Source: DASXMR01 sp036495525
GTDB taxonomy: Bacteria; Actinomycetota; Actinomycetes; Streptosporangiales; Streptosporangiaceae
Direction: 5' to 3'
Length of the DNA: 52,114 nt
Assembly (NCBI GenBank): GCA_036495525.1
Contig: DASXMR010000083.1
Coordinates: 1-52,114, forward strand
Under the pieces are notes generated by a model. It saw only the letters and a program-made list of their open reading frames with translations. It did no database searches and was not told where the DNA came from. Shown here piece by piece: positions 1-7,344 of the stretch. The position numbers and the translations under genes are program-made. Each line of letters begins with the position of its first letter. Position 1 is the stretch's first letter.

Positions 1-2
1 TC

Positions 3-134
3 GAAGAGGCGGTCAAGCGCCTGGTGCACAAGCACTGCGGGCACGACACGGTTCCGTCTGAGCTGCGCGCCAAGGTGCTGACCCGGATCCAGGCGGTCAG
101 GGCCGAGCTCGAGATAGAGATCCGCACCGACTGA
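3..134 (+). CDS. rsrA: Anti-sigma factor RsrA/RshA, C-terminal end (partial)
   Basis: Only the last 43 residues are in the window; the gene begins upstream. The reading frame gives EEAVKRLVHKHCGHD, then a VPSELRAKVLTRI segment, and stops at 132-134. This closely follows the C-terminal tail of RsrA, the zinc-binding, redox-sensitive anti-sigma factor that holds SigR/SigH in the cytoplasm until disulphide stress releases it. The single Cys in HKHCGHD sits where Streptomyces RsrA has its Cys61-Cys62 pair; the main zinc ligands would lie upstream and cannot be checked. The neighbourhood supports the call: in M. tuberculosis rshA lies beside the small biotin carrier gene, pdtaS and whiB1, all of which occur downstream here. 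The cognate sigma gene should lie just left of the window. Family assignment is by remembered similarity. Confidence 0.8.
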   Translation, partial: EEAVKRLVHKHCGHDTVPSELRAKVLTRIQAVRAELEIEIRTD

Positions 135-190
135 TCCGCCGAGCCGGGGATCCGGCGGGCAGCTGATCGGTCATATCCCGCAGTCGCTTG

Positions 191-254
191 CCGTGCTCAG
201 CCGGCGCCGTGTTGAGCCGCCCCCGTGCTCAGGCCGCCCCGTGCTCAGCTGCAT
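191..254. repeat. 16-bp tandem repeat, about four copies
   Basis: Units begin at 191, 207, 223 and 239 with an exact 16-base period. Each starts CCGTGCTCAG (the second copy reads CCGTGTTGAG) followed by a GC-rich hexamer. The array lies 56 bases after the rsrA stop, in a gene-free stretch that runs from 135 to 590. No function is evident; it could be a minisatellite or a protein-binding array. Confidence 0.75.
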
Positions 255-410
255 GCGTGCCGTCCGCCCGGGCTGACCAGGGGCGTCGACACCGCCCATC
301 ATGGCTGCCATTTGGCTGGCGGCTCGCCGCACGACGGAACTAACGGCACCCGCCCTCTGGGCAAGGGATACTGATTACTATCAGGACTCCTACGATCACG
401 TATAGTTGCA

Positions 411-478
411 TTGCGTCAGAGCCTTACGCAAATCCGGTCTGCGGGATTACTGTAAGTGCTTACAACATGCAAGTTGCA
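411..478. promoter_or_regulatory. Cluster of three dyads upstream of the HD-GYP gene
   Basis: Three inverted repeats lie within 70 bases: TTGCGT (411-416) facing ACGCAA (426-431) across nine bases; TGTAAG-TG-CTTACA (451-464); and TGCAA-G-TTGCA (468-478). The stretch from about 365 to 480 is distinctly AT-richer than its surroundings, as expected for a promoter. It lies about 110 bases upstream of the chosen start of the membrane HD-GYP gene at 591. I could not fix a -10/-35 pair. The rest of 135-590 shows nothing beyond the 16-bp repeats. Confidence 0.5.
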
Positions 479-590
479 CAGCGCTTGTCGCACTCTAGGC
501 GGGCGTGAGAGCTATATGCCGCGGCCGGCCGGGGAAGGGACTGGTCCGACGGCAGCTTTTGGCAGCTTATGGCGGTGGAGTGAGGGGGTC

Positions 591-1985
591 ATGGGCAGGG
601 TCTCCTGGGCTGCGTGGATATATATCGCAGCCGTAGCGGCCGCAGCCGCGGCAGTCATCGCGCTGGCACCACCGCACGGCACCAGGCACTGGTGGATCGT
701 GCTGGCCGTGCTTGGCCTGCTCTTCCTGGTCTGCGACTCGATGCCGACAGACCTCGCGACGCGGCAGTCGGTCTGGTCGCCGAGCTCGGCGGCGACGCTC
801 GCCGCGGTGGTGCTGCTAGGGCCGACGGGCGCGGCGCTGATCGGATCGGCAGCCGTGCTCAGCGTGCGGCGGGAAATGCCGGGTGAGCGAATCTTCAACG
901 GCGCGATGTACGCCCTGTCCGGATTCGCCGCCGGGGTGGCATTCCAGCATCTGTACCGGCAGGGGAAGTCCGCCGCCGGGGTAGCATTCGACCCTTGGAA
1001 CGGGCCGAGGCAGTTCCCCGATAGCGCTGGGTTCAGCCATGTTCTCGTGCCGTTCGCGGCCGCCGCGCTCGTGCACGTGCTGGTCAACCACGGGCTGATC
1101 TGGGGCGTGGTGCGCCGCCTCAACAGCCGGGTGCGTGGCGGCTCCCGGAGCAGGCGGATCGAGTCGAGCCTGTCGCTGCTCCTGCTGTCCGATCTTGGCT
1201 TTGCCGCGTTCGGGCTGATCATCGCCGTGCTGTGGCAGGTCGTCGACGCGTTCGCCGCGGTCATCGTGCTCGTGCCGCTGTTCGTCGCCCGCTGGGCGAT
1301 GGGCCAGTTCGCCGAGCAGCAGCGCGCGTACAAGGCGACGATGGAAGCACTCTGCCAGGCGGTGGAGACCAAGGACTTCTATACCCGCGGGCACAGCGAG
1401 CGGGTGTCACGCGGGTCGGGGATGATCGCGCGCCAGATCGGCATGCGGCCGGACCGGGCCGAGGCGATCATGGCCGCCGGGATGCTGCACGACGTCGGCA
1501 AACTCGGCGTGCCGACCAAGGTGCTGCAGAAGACGGGGCCGCTGACCGAGGAGGAGTACGCGGCGATCCAGCTGCACCCGATGCGCGGGCTGGAGATTGT
1601 CCGGGAGATCGGCTTCCTGCAGGAGGCGCTGTCCGGGATCATGCACCATCACGAGCGGATCGACGGCCGCGGCTACCCGATGGGTTTCGCCGGGGACGAG
1701 ATCCCGGAGTTCGCCCGCGTCATCGCGGTAGCCGACGCGTTCGACTCGATGACCTCGACCCGCTCTTACCGGCAGGCGCGCAGCATCCGCAGCGCCGTGC
1801 AGGAGCTGCGGAAGGCGGCCGGGTCGCAGTTCGACCCGCTGATCGTCGACGCGTTCATCGCCGCGCTCGAGGTGGACGGCTGGCGACTGCCTGACCGGCC
1901 GGCCGCGCCGGCCGACGGGGCGACGGTGACCGCGCACGACCACGACGACCCGACCGCCCCGCTCCGGGTCGTCGAGAGCTACTGA
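591..1985 (+). CDS. Membrane-anchored HD-GYP domain phosphodiesterase-like protein
   Basis: A 464-residue protein. The first 230 or so residues hold about six or seven hydrophobic segments and form a membrane sensor of no family I recognise. The C-terminal half is an HD-GYP domain: the metal-binding His-Asp is in MLHDVGKLG (residues 300-301), followed by MHHHERIDG (351-359) and a full GYP (361-363) in GRGYPMGFAG. Complete HD-GYP domains usually hydrolyse cyclic dinucleotides such as c-di-GMP; that activity is inferred. The ATG at 591 is preferred because the protein then begins at the first membrane segment and a purine-rich GGAGTGAGGGGG precedes it. An ATG at 516 and a GTG at 456 lie in the same frame. 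The next gene, a degenerate relative, starts ten bases after the stop, so the two are probably cotranscribed. Confidence 0.85.
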   Translation: MGRVSWAAWIYIAAVAAAAAAVIALAPPHGTRHWWIVLAVLGLLFLVCDSMPTDLATRQSVWSPSSAATLAAVVLLGPTGAALIGSAAVLSVRREMPGERIFNGAMYALSGFAAGVAFQHLYRQGKSAAGVAFDPWNGPRQFPDSAGFSHVLVPFAAAALVHVLVNHGLIWGVVRRLNSRVRGGSRSRRIESSLSLLLLSDLGFAAFGLIIAVLWQVVDAFAAVIVLVPLFVARWAMGQFAEQQRAYKATMEALCQAVETKDFYTRGHSERVSRGSGMIARQIGMRPDRAEAIMAAGMLHDVGKLGVPTKVLQKTGPLTEEEYAAIQLHPMRGLEIVREIGFLQEALSGIMHHHERIDGRGYPMGFAGDEIPEFARVIAVADAFDSMTSTRSYRQARSIRSAVQELRKAAGSQFDPLIVDAFIAALEVDGWRLPDRPAAPADGATVTAHDHDDPTAPLRVVESY

Positions 1986-1995
1986 CGGCGGCCAG

Positions 1996-3315
1996 GTGAC
2001 CACGCGGCAGCCGGCTGAACGCTGGTCATCGTGGCAGGCGCTGGACTCGGGGCGGCTGCTGCTGCTGGCCGCGGCGGCCATGCTGGCGGTGGCCGCGGTC
2101 GCTAGTACCGCGGCGGTCAAGCTGCAGAATATAGGCGGCGTGGCGATCGCGTTCGGGCTGTTCATCGCCGTCGGCGAAGTGCTCCGGCTGGCGCTGCCCG
2201 GCGGCCGCGAGGCGGCGCCGATCGCGATGGCCGGCTCGATGTCCTACGCATTGCTGCTAGGCGTCGCCGGGGTCAGCGAGGTAAACGGTAAGCCGCAAAT
2301 CCTCTACATCCCGGCGCTGCAGGTCATCGCCGTGGTCGCGGTCGGGATGCTGATCGGCGCGCTGCCGCACGTAGTGGCCGGCCGTCCGGCGGGGCTGACC
2401 AGCATGTGCACCAGGCTGCTCGCGGTCGCGTGCGTGGCCTTCATCTTCCGCAACATCACCCACCTGAAGATCATCCACATGATGAGCAAATGGTGGGTCG
2501 CCGCGGCGGCGATGACCGCGCTGATCATTCTCGGCTGGCTGGTCGACACTGTCATCGGCGCGCTGATCAGGGCCGACGATCTGGGCTCTCGGTTCTCGGT
2601 CGGCCTGTGGGACGAGATGCGGGTGCAGTACCCGCTCGGCCTCGCGGTGGGCGCCTCGGTGCTGATCACCGTCTTCGCCGCCGAGGTGATGGGCTTGTGG
2701 GTGCTTGCCATCCTGCTCGGCCCGCTGCTGGTGACGCAGGTGGCCTTCCGCAGGTATGCCGGCATCCGCGCTACCTACCTGCAGACCGTGCGGGCGCTGG
2801 CCAGGGTCACCGAGGTCGGCGGGTACGTCGAAAGCGGTCACTCGCGGCGAGTCAGCCGCCTCGCCGTCTACGTCGGCCGCGAGCTCGGCATGGCTGAGCA
2901 GGACCTGCTCGACCTCGAGTACGCGGCGCTGATGCACGACATCGGCCAGCTCTCGCTGCCCGACCCGATCCCCGGCGGGGCCACCGTGCTGGTATCCGCC
3001 GCTGACCAGTGGCGTATCGCCCAGCTCGGCGCCGACGTGATCGAGCAGGCGAAGGTGCTCGACAAGGTCGCCGACCTGGTTCGCTGGCAGAGCCTGCCAA
3101 GCCGCGGCACGGCGGGACAGCAGCCGCCGCCGCTCGGCAGCAAGATAATCCGGGCGGTGAACGCGTTCGACGACATGGTGGCTGGCTCGCCGGACCGGGA
3201 CCGGGCCGCCGCCGCGCTAGAGCGGCTGCGGCTGGGCACCGTGCACGAATACGACCCGGGCGTGGTGGAGGCGCTCAGCCAGGTCGCGGGGAAGCGGCTG
3301 ATGCACCGGCTGTAA
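1996..3315 (+). CDS. Membrane HD-domain protein with degenerate GYP region
   Basis: A 439-residue protein with several membrane helices in the first 240 residues and an HD domain at the C terminus. The His-Asp pair is kept (MHDIGQLSLP, residues 314-315). The region that should carry the HHE and GYP motifs reads RWQSLPSRGTAGQQPPP, so the metal ligands and the GYP turn are missing. It therefore looks like a catalytically weakened or inactive partner of the preceding protein, either regulating it by dimerisation or sensing independently; this is inference. It starts with GTG, ten bases behind its neighbour, and ends ten bases before accC. The whole block 591-5407 reads as one run of close-packed, same-strand genes. 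Confidence 0.8.
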   Translation: MTTRQPAERWSSWQALDSGRLLLLAAAAMLAVAAVASTAAVKLQNIGGVAIAFGLFIAVGEVLRLALPGGREAAPIAMAGSMSYALLLGVAGVSEVNGKPQILYIPALQVIAVVAVGMLIGALPHVVAGRPAGLTSMCTRLLAVACVAFIFRNITHLKIIHMMSKWWVAAAAMTALIILGWLVDTVIGALIRADDLGSRFSVGLWDEMRVQYPLGLAVGASVLITVFAAEVMGLWVLAILLGPLLVTQVAFRRYAGIRATYLQTVRALARVTEVGGYVESGHSRRVSRLAVYVGRELGMAEQDLLDLEYAALMHDIGQLSLPDPIPGGATVLVSAADQWRIAQLGADVIEQAKVLDKVADLVRWQSLPSRGTAGQQPPPLGSKIIRAVNAFDDMVAGSPDRDRAAAALERLRLGTVHEYDPGVVEALSQVAGKRLMHRL

Positions 3316-3325
3316 GCTGCCCGGC

Positions 3326-4666
3326 ATGCCCGAATCGGTACTGGTGGCCAACCGGGGCGAGATCGCACGGCGGGTGATCAGGACCGCGCGGGCGATGGGC
3401 ATCCGCTCCATCGCCGTGTACTCCGAGGCTGACGCCGGTTTGCCGCACGTCACCGAGGCTGACGAGGCGGTGCTGCTCGGCCCGGCCCAGCCGGCCGCAA
3501 GCTACCTGAACGCCGGGGCAATCCTGCGCGCTGCACGCGACGCCGGCGCTGCCTCCGTCCACCCTGGCTACGGCTTCCTAGCCGAGAACGCGGAATTCGC
3601 CCGGATGGTCATTGACGCCGGGCTGACCTGGATCGGGCCGCCTCCGGCCGCGATCGAGGCGATGGGCGACAAGATCAGCGCCAGGAACCTGATGGAGAGC
3701 GCGGGCGTGCCGGTCGCGGCGGGCAGCCGCGAGCCGGTCGCCGACGTCGCCGCGGCCGAGGCCGAGGCAGCCAGGATCGGCTACCCGGTCATGATCAAGG
3801 CGGCGGCGGGCGGCGGCGGCATCGGGATGAGCGCGGCGGCTGACGCTGCGCAGCTGCGGGCGGGCTTCGAGACGGCGCGCTCGCGTGCCGAGCGGTTCTT
3901 CGCCAGCCCGGCGATTCTGCTAGAGCGCTGCATCGAGCCGGCCAGGCATGTCGAGGTGCAGATCCTGGGACTGGCCGATGGCGAGGTAGTCGCCCTCGGC
4001 GAGCGCGACTGCTCGGTCCAGCGGCGGCACCAGAAGGTCGCCGAGGAAACGCCGTCACCCGGCGTCACGCCGGCGCTGCGGGAGCGGATGCTCGCCGCCG
4101 CGGTGCTGGCAGGCCAGGCGGTCGGCTACCGCGGGGCCGGCACGGTCGAGTGCCTGGTCGATCCCGCCACGCAGGACTTCGTTTTCCTGGAGATGAACAC
4201 CAGGCTGCAGGTGGAGCACCCGGTAACCGAGCTGGTCACCTGGATCGACCTGGTCGAGCAGCAGTTCCTGATCGCCGACGGGGCGGCGGCGAGCCTGCCG
4301 GACGGCTTGGTTACTCCTGCTGGCCATGCGCTGGAGCTACGGGTGTACGCGGAGGACCCGCGGCGGTTCCTGCCGAGCCCGGGCGTGATCAGCCGCTGGC
4401 AGGAGCCAGCCGGGGCCGGGGTGCGGGTGGACGCCGGCTACACGGCCGGCAACACGGTCACGCCGTATTACGATCCGCTGCTGGCCAAGCTCTGCGTGCA
4501 CGGGCGGGACCGCGCGGAGGCCCTGGCCAGGACCAGGACGGCGGTCGGCGGGTTCGTGATCGAGGGGCCGAAGACCAACCTGCCGTTCCATGCCGAGCTG
4601 CTCGACTACCCCGAGTTCGTCAGCGGCGAGTACGACACGGGAATCCTTTCCCGGCTGCGCTCCTAG
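3326..4666 (+). CDS. accC: Biotin carboxylase (acetyl/propionyl-CoA carboxylase subunit)
   Basis: A 446-residue stand-alone biotin carboxylase of normal length. It uses ATP and bicarbonate to carboxylate biotin on a carrier protein. Visible landmarks are the N-terminal LVANRGEIARRVIRTA, the glycine-rich ATP-grasp loop KAAAGGGGIGM, the catalytic stretch ERDCSVQRRHQKVAEE and the EMNTRLQVEHPVTE signature. The family often ends with its own biotinyl domain in actinobacterial acyl-CoA carboxylase alpha chains (about 590-650 residues); here the protein stops after the carboxylase domain. A separate 70-residue biotin carrier follows 73 bases later and is the natural partner. No carboxyltransferase gene is present in the window, so the acyl-CoA substrate is unknown. 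Confidence 0.93.
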   Translation: MPESVLVANRGEIARRVIRTARAMGIRSIAVYSEADAGLPHVTEADEAVLLGPAQPAASYLNAGAILRAARDAGAASVHPGYGFLAENAEFARMVIDAGLTWIGPPPAAIEAMGDKISARNLMESAGVPVAAGSREPVADVAAAEAEAARIGYPVMIKAAAGGGGIGMSAAADAAQLRAGFETARSRAERFFASPAILLERCIEPARHVEVQILGLADGEVVALGERDCSVQRRHQKVAEETPSPGVTPALRERMLAAAVLAGQAVGYRGAGTVECLVDPATQDFVFLEMNTRLQVEHPVTELVTWIDLVEQQFLIADGAAASLPDGLVTPAGHALELRVYAEDPRRFLPSPGVISRWQEPAGAGVRVDAGYTAGNTVTPYYDPLLAKLCVHGRDRAEALARTRTAVGGFVIEGPKTNLPFHAELLDYPEFVSGEYDTGILSRLRS

Positions 4667-4739
4667 CCGGCCGTACGGCGAGAATGGAGCCAAGTGCGTG
4701 CCCGGCTCGGCCGCCGAGCGCCAGACCCTGGAGGTGGAC

Positions 4740-4952
4740 GTGACCGAGATCCGCGCGGAGATGGTCGCGAACGTGTGGAAGGTCGTCGCATCCGAGGGGA
4801 GTCCGGTGGCTGACGGCGACACGCTGGTCATCCTCGAGTCGATGAAGATGGAAATCCCGGTGCTGGCCGAGGGGTCAGGCACGCTCACCAAGCTGGCGGT
4901 CGCCGAGGGAGACGTGATCCAGGAGGGTGACCTGATCGCGGTCATCGAGTGA
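4740..4952 (+). CDS. Small biotin/lipoyl carrier protein (TB7.3-like)
   Basis: A 70-residue single biotinyl domain. The biotin acceptor is Lys36 in LESMKMEIP, the classic MKM motif, with the expected beta-hammerhead repeat around it (EGDVIQEGDLIAVIE at the end). The GTG at 4740 is chosen because GGAGGT lies four bases upstream and the product then begins MTEIRAEMVANVWKVV, matching the length and start of the M. tuberculosis biotinylated protein TB7.3 (Rv3221c). It follows accC directly and its stop overlaps the next start as GTGA. It probably receives carboxyl groups from the adjacent AccC, but the family's physiological carboxylase is not well defined. Confidence 0.92.
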   Translation: MTEIRAEMVANVWKVVASEGSPVADGDTLVILESMKMEIPVLAEGSGTLTKLAVAEGDVIQEGDLIAVIE

Positions 4953-5407
4953 GCAGCGACGGCCTGGCGGCCGGGTTGCGCGGCGCGGTCAGCGCCGTGG
5001 TCGCTGATGACGACACCGCGCTGGCGCTCGGCAGCGGCGACGTGCCCGTGCTCGGCACGCCGCGGCTGCTCGCGCTCGCAGAGGCGGCCAGCGTGGCAGC
5101 CGTCGCGCCACGGCTCGCCAGCGGCCAGACCACGGTCGGCACTGCGGTGCGGCTTGAGCACCGCAGGCCGAGCCCGGTCGGCACCGAGCTCGCCGTCCAG
5201 GCCGAGCTGACCAGCGTGGACGGGCGCCGGCTGGCCTTCACCTTCACCGCACGGCAGGCGCAGCAGCGCGCTGAGGGCGGATCCGGTCGCCCCGGCCGCG
5301 ACGAGGACGACGGCGATGTGATTGGCGCAGGCACGATCGAGCGGGTGCTGGTGGACCGCGAGCGGTTCGTGGCGCGGCTTCAGACTCCGGTCGTCGACCG
5401 CGGGTAG
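4949..5407 (+). CDS. Hotdog-fold thioesterase, fluoroacetyl-CoA thioesterase (FlK)-like
   Basis: A 152-residue hotdog-fold protein. The arrangement of Thr in VLGTPRLL, Glu in LAEAAS and His in RLEHRRPSP corresponds to the Thr-Glu-His triad of FlK, the thioesterase that hydrolyses fluoroacetyl-CoA; many relatives act on ordinary acyl-CoAs or have no known substrate. The first two thirds are typical. The C-terminal third, after FTARQAQQRAEGG, is a charged linker followed by ERVLVDRERF. The GTG start overlaps the biotin carrier stop by four bases, suggesting coupled translation. Its 3' end runs 28 bases into the 3' end of the convergent ThDP-enzyme gene. Substrate is unknown; link to the carboxylase pair is inferred from the operon only. 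Confidence 0.75.
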   Translation: MSSDGLAAGLRGAVSAVVADDDTALALGSGDVPVLGTPRLLALAEAASVAAVAPRLASGQTTVGTAVRLEHRRPSPVGTELAVQAELTSVDGRRLAFTFTARQAQQRAEGGSGRPGRDEDDGDVIGAGTIERVLVDRERFVARLQTPVVDRG

Positions 5408-7158
5408 GCGATCGCTGGATCGGTGATGACGTTGACCAGGTAGGGCACCCCGGAGCTGAACGCGCGCCGCAGCGCGGGCCCGATGCCGCCCGGCTCGGTG
5501 ACGATCTCGCCGGCCCCGCCCAGCGCGGCGACCACCTGGTCGTAGCGGCAGCCGGGCTGCAGCTCGGCCGCTACGTCATAGCCGTACAGCGCCTGCATCG
5601 GGTGCTTCTCCAGCCCCCAGATGCCGTTATTGCCGCAGACCATGACCACCGGGAGCCGGTGCCGCACCAGGGTGTCGGCATCCATCAGCGAGAAGCCGGC
5701 CGCGCCGTCCCCGAGCAGCAGCAGCACCTGCGCCGACGGCCGGGCGATCCGGGCCGCGATCGCGTAACCGAGGCCGGTGCCGAGGCACCCGTAGGGCCCC
5801 GGATCCAGCCAGCCGCCTGGCTGCCGGGGCTCGATGTACTTGCCCGCGTAGCTGACGAAGTCCCCGCCGTCACCGATCACCACCGCGTCGCTGTCGAGCA
5901 CCGCGGCCAGCTCGCCGTAGATCCGCATCGGGTGGATAGGCATGGCATCGCTGGCCAGCAGTGCCGCGTCGGCGCTGACCGCCGCCCGGCTCGCTTCGGC
6001 CAGGGCGGGCAGCCAGCTGGCCGTCCAGGCCGCGCCGCGTGGCGTCACTCCCGCCTGGCCAGCCGCCCCGGCCAGGCCAGTGAAGAAGGCGGCCAGGTCA
6101 CCGGCCGCTGAGGCGGCCAGCTCACAGTGCGAGGCGAGCGCGCTGGCCGCGTCGGCTACGTGCACCACGGCAGCGCGCGGCGCGCCGTTGCGGCCGCCGA
6201 ACTCGCCGTAGCCGAGCCGGAAGTCCAGCGGGGTGCCGGCGACGATCACGAGGTCGGCCTCGCCGAAGGCCAGCGATCTGGCGCGGGTGACGAGCAGGTC
6301 GTGGCCGGCCGGCAGGATTCCCCGGCCCTGGCCGTTGGCGACGACCGGCAGCCGCAGCTGCTCGGCAGCGTCGCGCGCGGCCGCCGCCGCGCCGCCGAGC
6401 CAGACGTCCGAGCCGAGCACGAGCACCGGCCGGCTGGCACCGGCGAGCAGCTCAGCGATCCGGTTCAGCGCCTCGGAGTCGGGCGCGGCTGATGTCTCAG
6501 CCTCGGCGCCCGGCAGGCCGCCGGCAGCGGCTTCTGGCGGACCGCCGGCCGCGCCCGGCGGGACCGCAGGGACCGCGGTCACCTCGCCGGCGGTGCCGAA
6601 CAGCGCCTCGAGGCTCACGTCGAGGAAAACCGGGCCGCGGTGCGGTTCCGCGGCGAGCCGGAAGGCCTCGTCGACCGCAGGGCCCACGCCCGCCGCCTGG
6701 TGCTCGGTCCATGCTCGCTTGGTCACCGGGCGCAGCAGCGCCGGGTGGTCGAATTCCTGCAGGCTGCCTGAGCCCCAGCGGTAGTCGGGTGCCCGGCCGC
6801 CGATCACCACCACCGGCGAGGCGTTGAAGTGCGCGGTGGTGATCGCGCTGATCCCGTTCGTGACGCCGGGCCCGGCGGTGAGCACGGCCAGGCCGGTGGC
6901 CCTGGTCAGCCTCGCCGTCGCCTCGGCCGCGAACACCGCGGTCTGCTCGTGCCGCACGTCGACGATCCGCATCGGCGGGTCAGCCCGCACGGCGCCGTCG
7001 TAAAGCGGGAAGACATGCCCGCCGGACAGCGTGAACATCGTCTCGGCACCGTGCCGGCGCGCCGCTGCGACCGCGTGCGCGCCGCCATGGGCCGGTGCAG
7101 GGCCGGGTGTCCCTGGCTCAGCGCGCGCCGGGGGAGCGGTCGACGGCTGGTTGCTCAT
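5380..7158 (-). CDS. Thiamine diphosphate-dependent enzyme, acetolactate synthase-like
   Basis: A 592-residue three-domain ThDP enzyme. The N-terminal Pyr domain has the catalytic glutamate in VDVRHEQTAVFAAEA, followed by AGPGVTNG. The C-terminal PP domain has the cofactor motif from GDGAAGFSLMDADTL to NNGIWG. This is the architecture of acetolactate synthase, oxalyl-CoA decarboxylase and relatives; a second, non-IlvB role is likely because no ilvN or ilvC lies nearby. The middle domain contains an alanine/glycine-rich insert (around residues 195-225). A TG-N-TAACGT extended -10-like element (complement of 7165-7173) ends six bases before the ATG, so translation may be leaderless. The 23-bp tandem repeats and the pdtaS start lie in the divergent upstream region. 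Confidence 0.85.
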   Translation of the reverse strand: MSNQPSTAPPARAEPGTPGPAPAHGGAHAVAAARRHGAETMFTLSGGHVFPLYDGAVRADPPMRIVDVRHEQTAVFAAEATARLTRATGLAVLTAGPGVTNGISAITTAHFNASPVVVIGGRAPDYRWGSGSLQEFDHPALLRPVTKRAWTEHQAAGVGPAVDEAFRLAAEPHRGPVFLDVSLEALFGTAGEVTAVPAVPPGAAGGPPEAAAGGLPGAEAETSAAPDSEALNRIAELLAGASRPVLVLGSDVWLGGAAAAARDAAEQLRLPVVANGQGRGILPAGHDLLVTRARSLAFGEADLVIVAGTPLDFRLGYGEFGGRNGAPRAAVVHVADAASALASHCELAASAAGDLAAFFTGLAGAAGQAGVTPRGAAWTASWLPALAEASRAAVSADAALLASDAMPIHPMRIYGELAAVLDSDAVVIGDGGDFVSYAGKYIEPRQPGGWLDPGPYGCLGTGLGYAIAARIARPSAQVLLLLGDGAAGFSLMDADTLVRHRLPVVMVCGNNGIWGLEKHPMQALYGYDVAAELQPGCRYDQVVAALGGAGEIVTEPGGIGPALRRAFSSGVPYLVNVITDPAIAYPRSTTGV

Positions 7159-7226
7159 GCGGCGACGTTACCAGCAGGTAGCCGGCCGGTCCCCTGGCAC
7201 CGGACGGGGTGCCCGGCCGGTGCCGG

Positions 7227-7318
7227 CCATGCCAGGTCTGCCGCCCCGGCCATGCCAGGTCTGCCGCCCTGGCCACGCCTGGTCTGCCGCCCACGCCACG
7301 CCCGGTCTGCCGCCCACG
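7227..7318. repeat. 23-bp tandem repeat, four copies, in a divergent promoter region
   Basis: Four head-to-tail units of exactly 23 bases at 7227, 7250, 7273 and 7296. Each is built on CCATGCCAGGTCTGCCGCCC, with drift to CCACGCCTGG and CCACGCCCGG in units three and four. They fill half of the 186-base gap between the divergent starts of the ThDP enzyme (7158) and pdtaS (7345). A period of 23 bases is close to two helical turns, so a bound protein would recur on nearly the same DNA face. The frame is not kept across units, arguing against a coding repeat. Confidence 0.8.
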
Positions 7319-7344
7319 CCAGCCGGAAGTGCGAAGATGGCGGG

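Noticed and set aside
456..590. Upstream extension of the first HD-GYP protein
   Set aside because: The added residues are not hydrophobic or family-like and overlap the dyad cluster; ATG 591 starts the membrane domain. ATG 516 remains possible.
7227..7318. Possible CRISPR array
   Set aside because: Units are directly adjacent with no spacers, only four copies, and no cas genes are in the window.
6829..7344. N-terminal extension of PdtaS by 172 codons
   Set aside because: It runs antisense through the ThDP-enzyme gene and the 23-bp repeats; the GTG at 7345 gives the family start.
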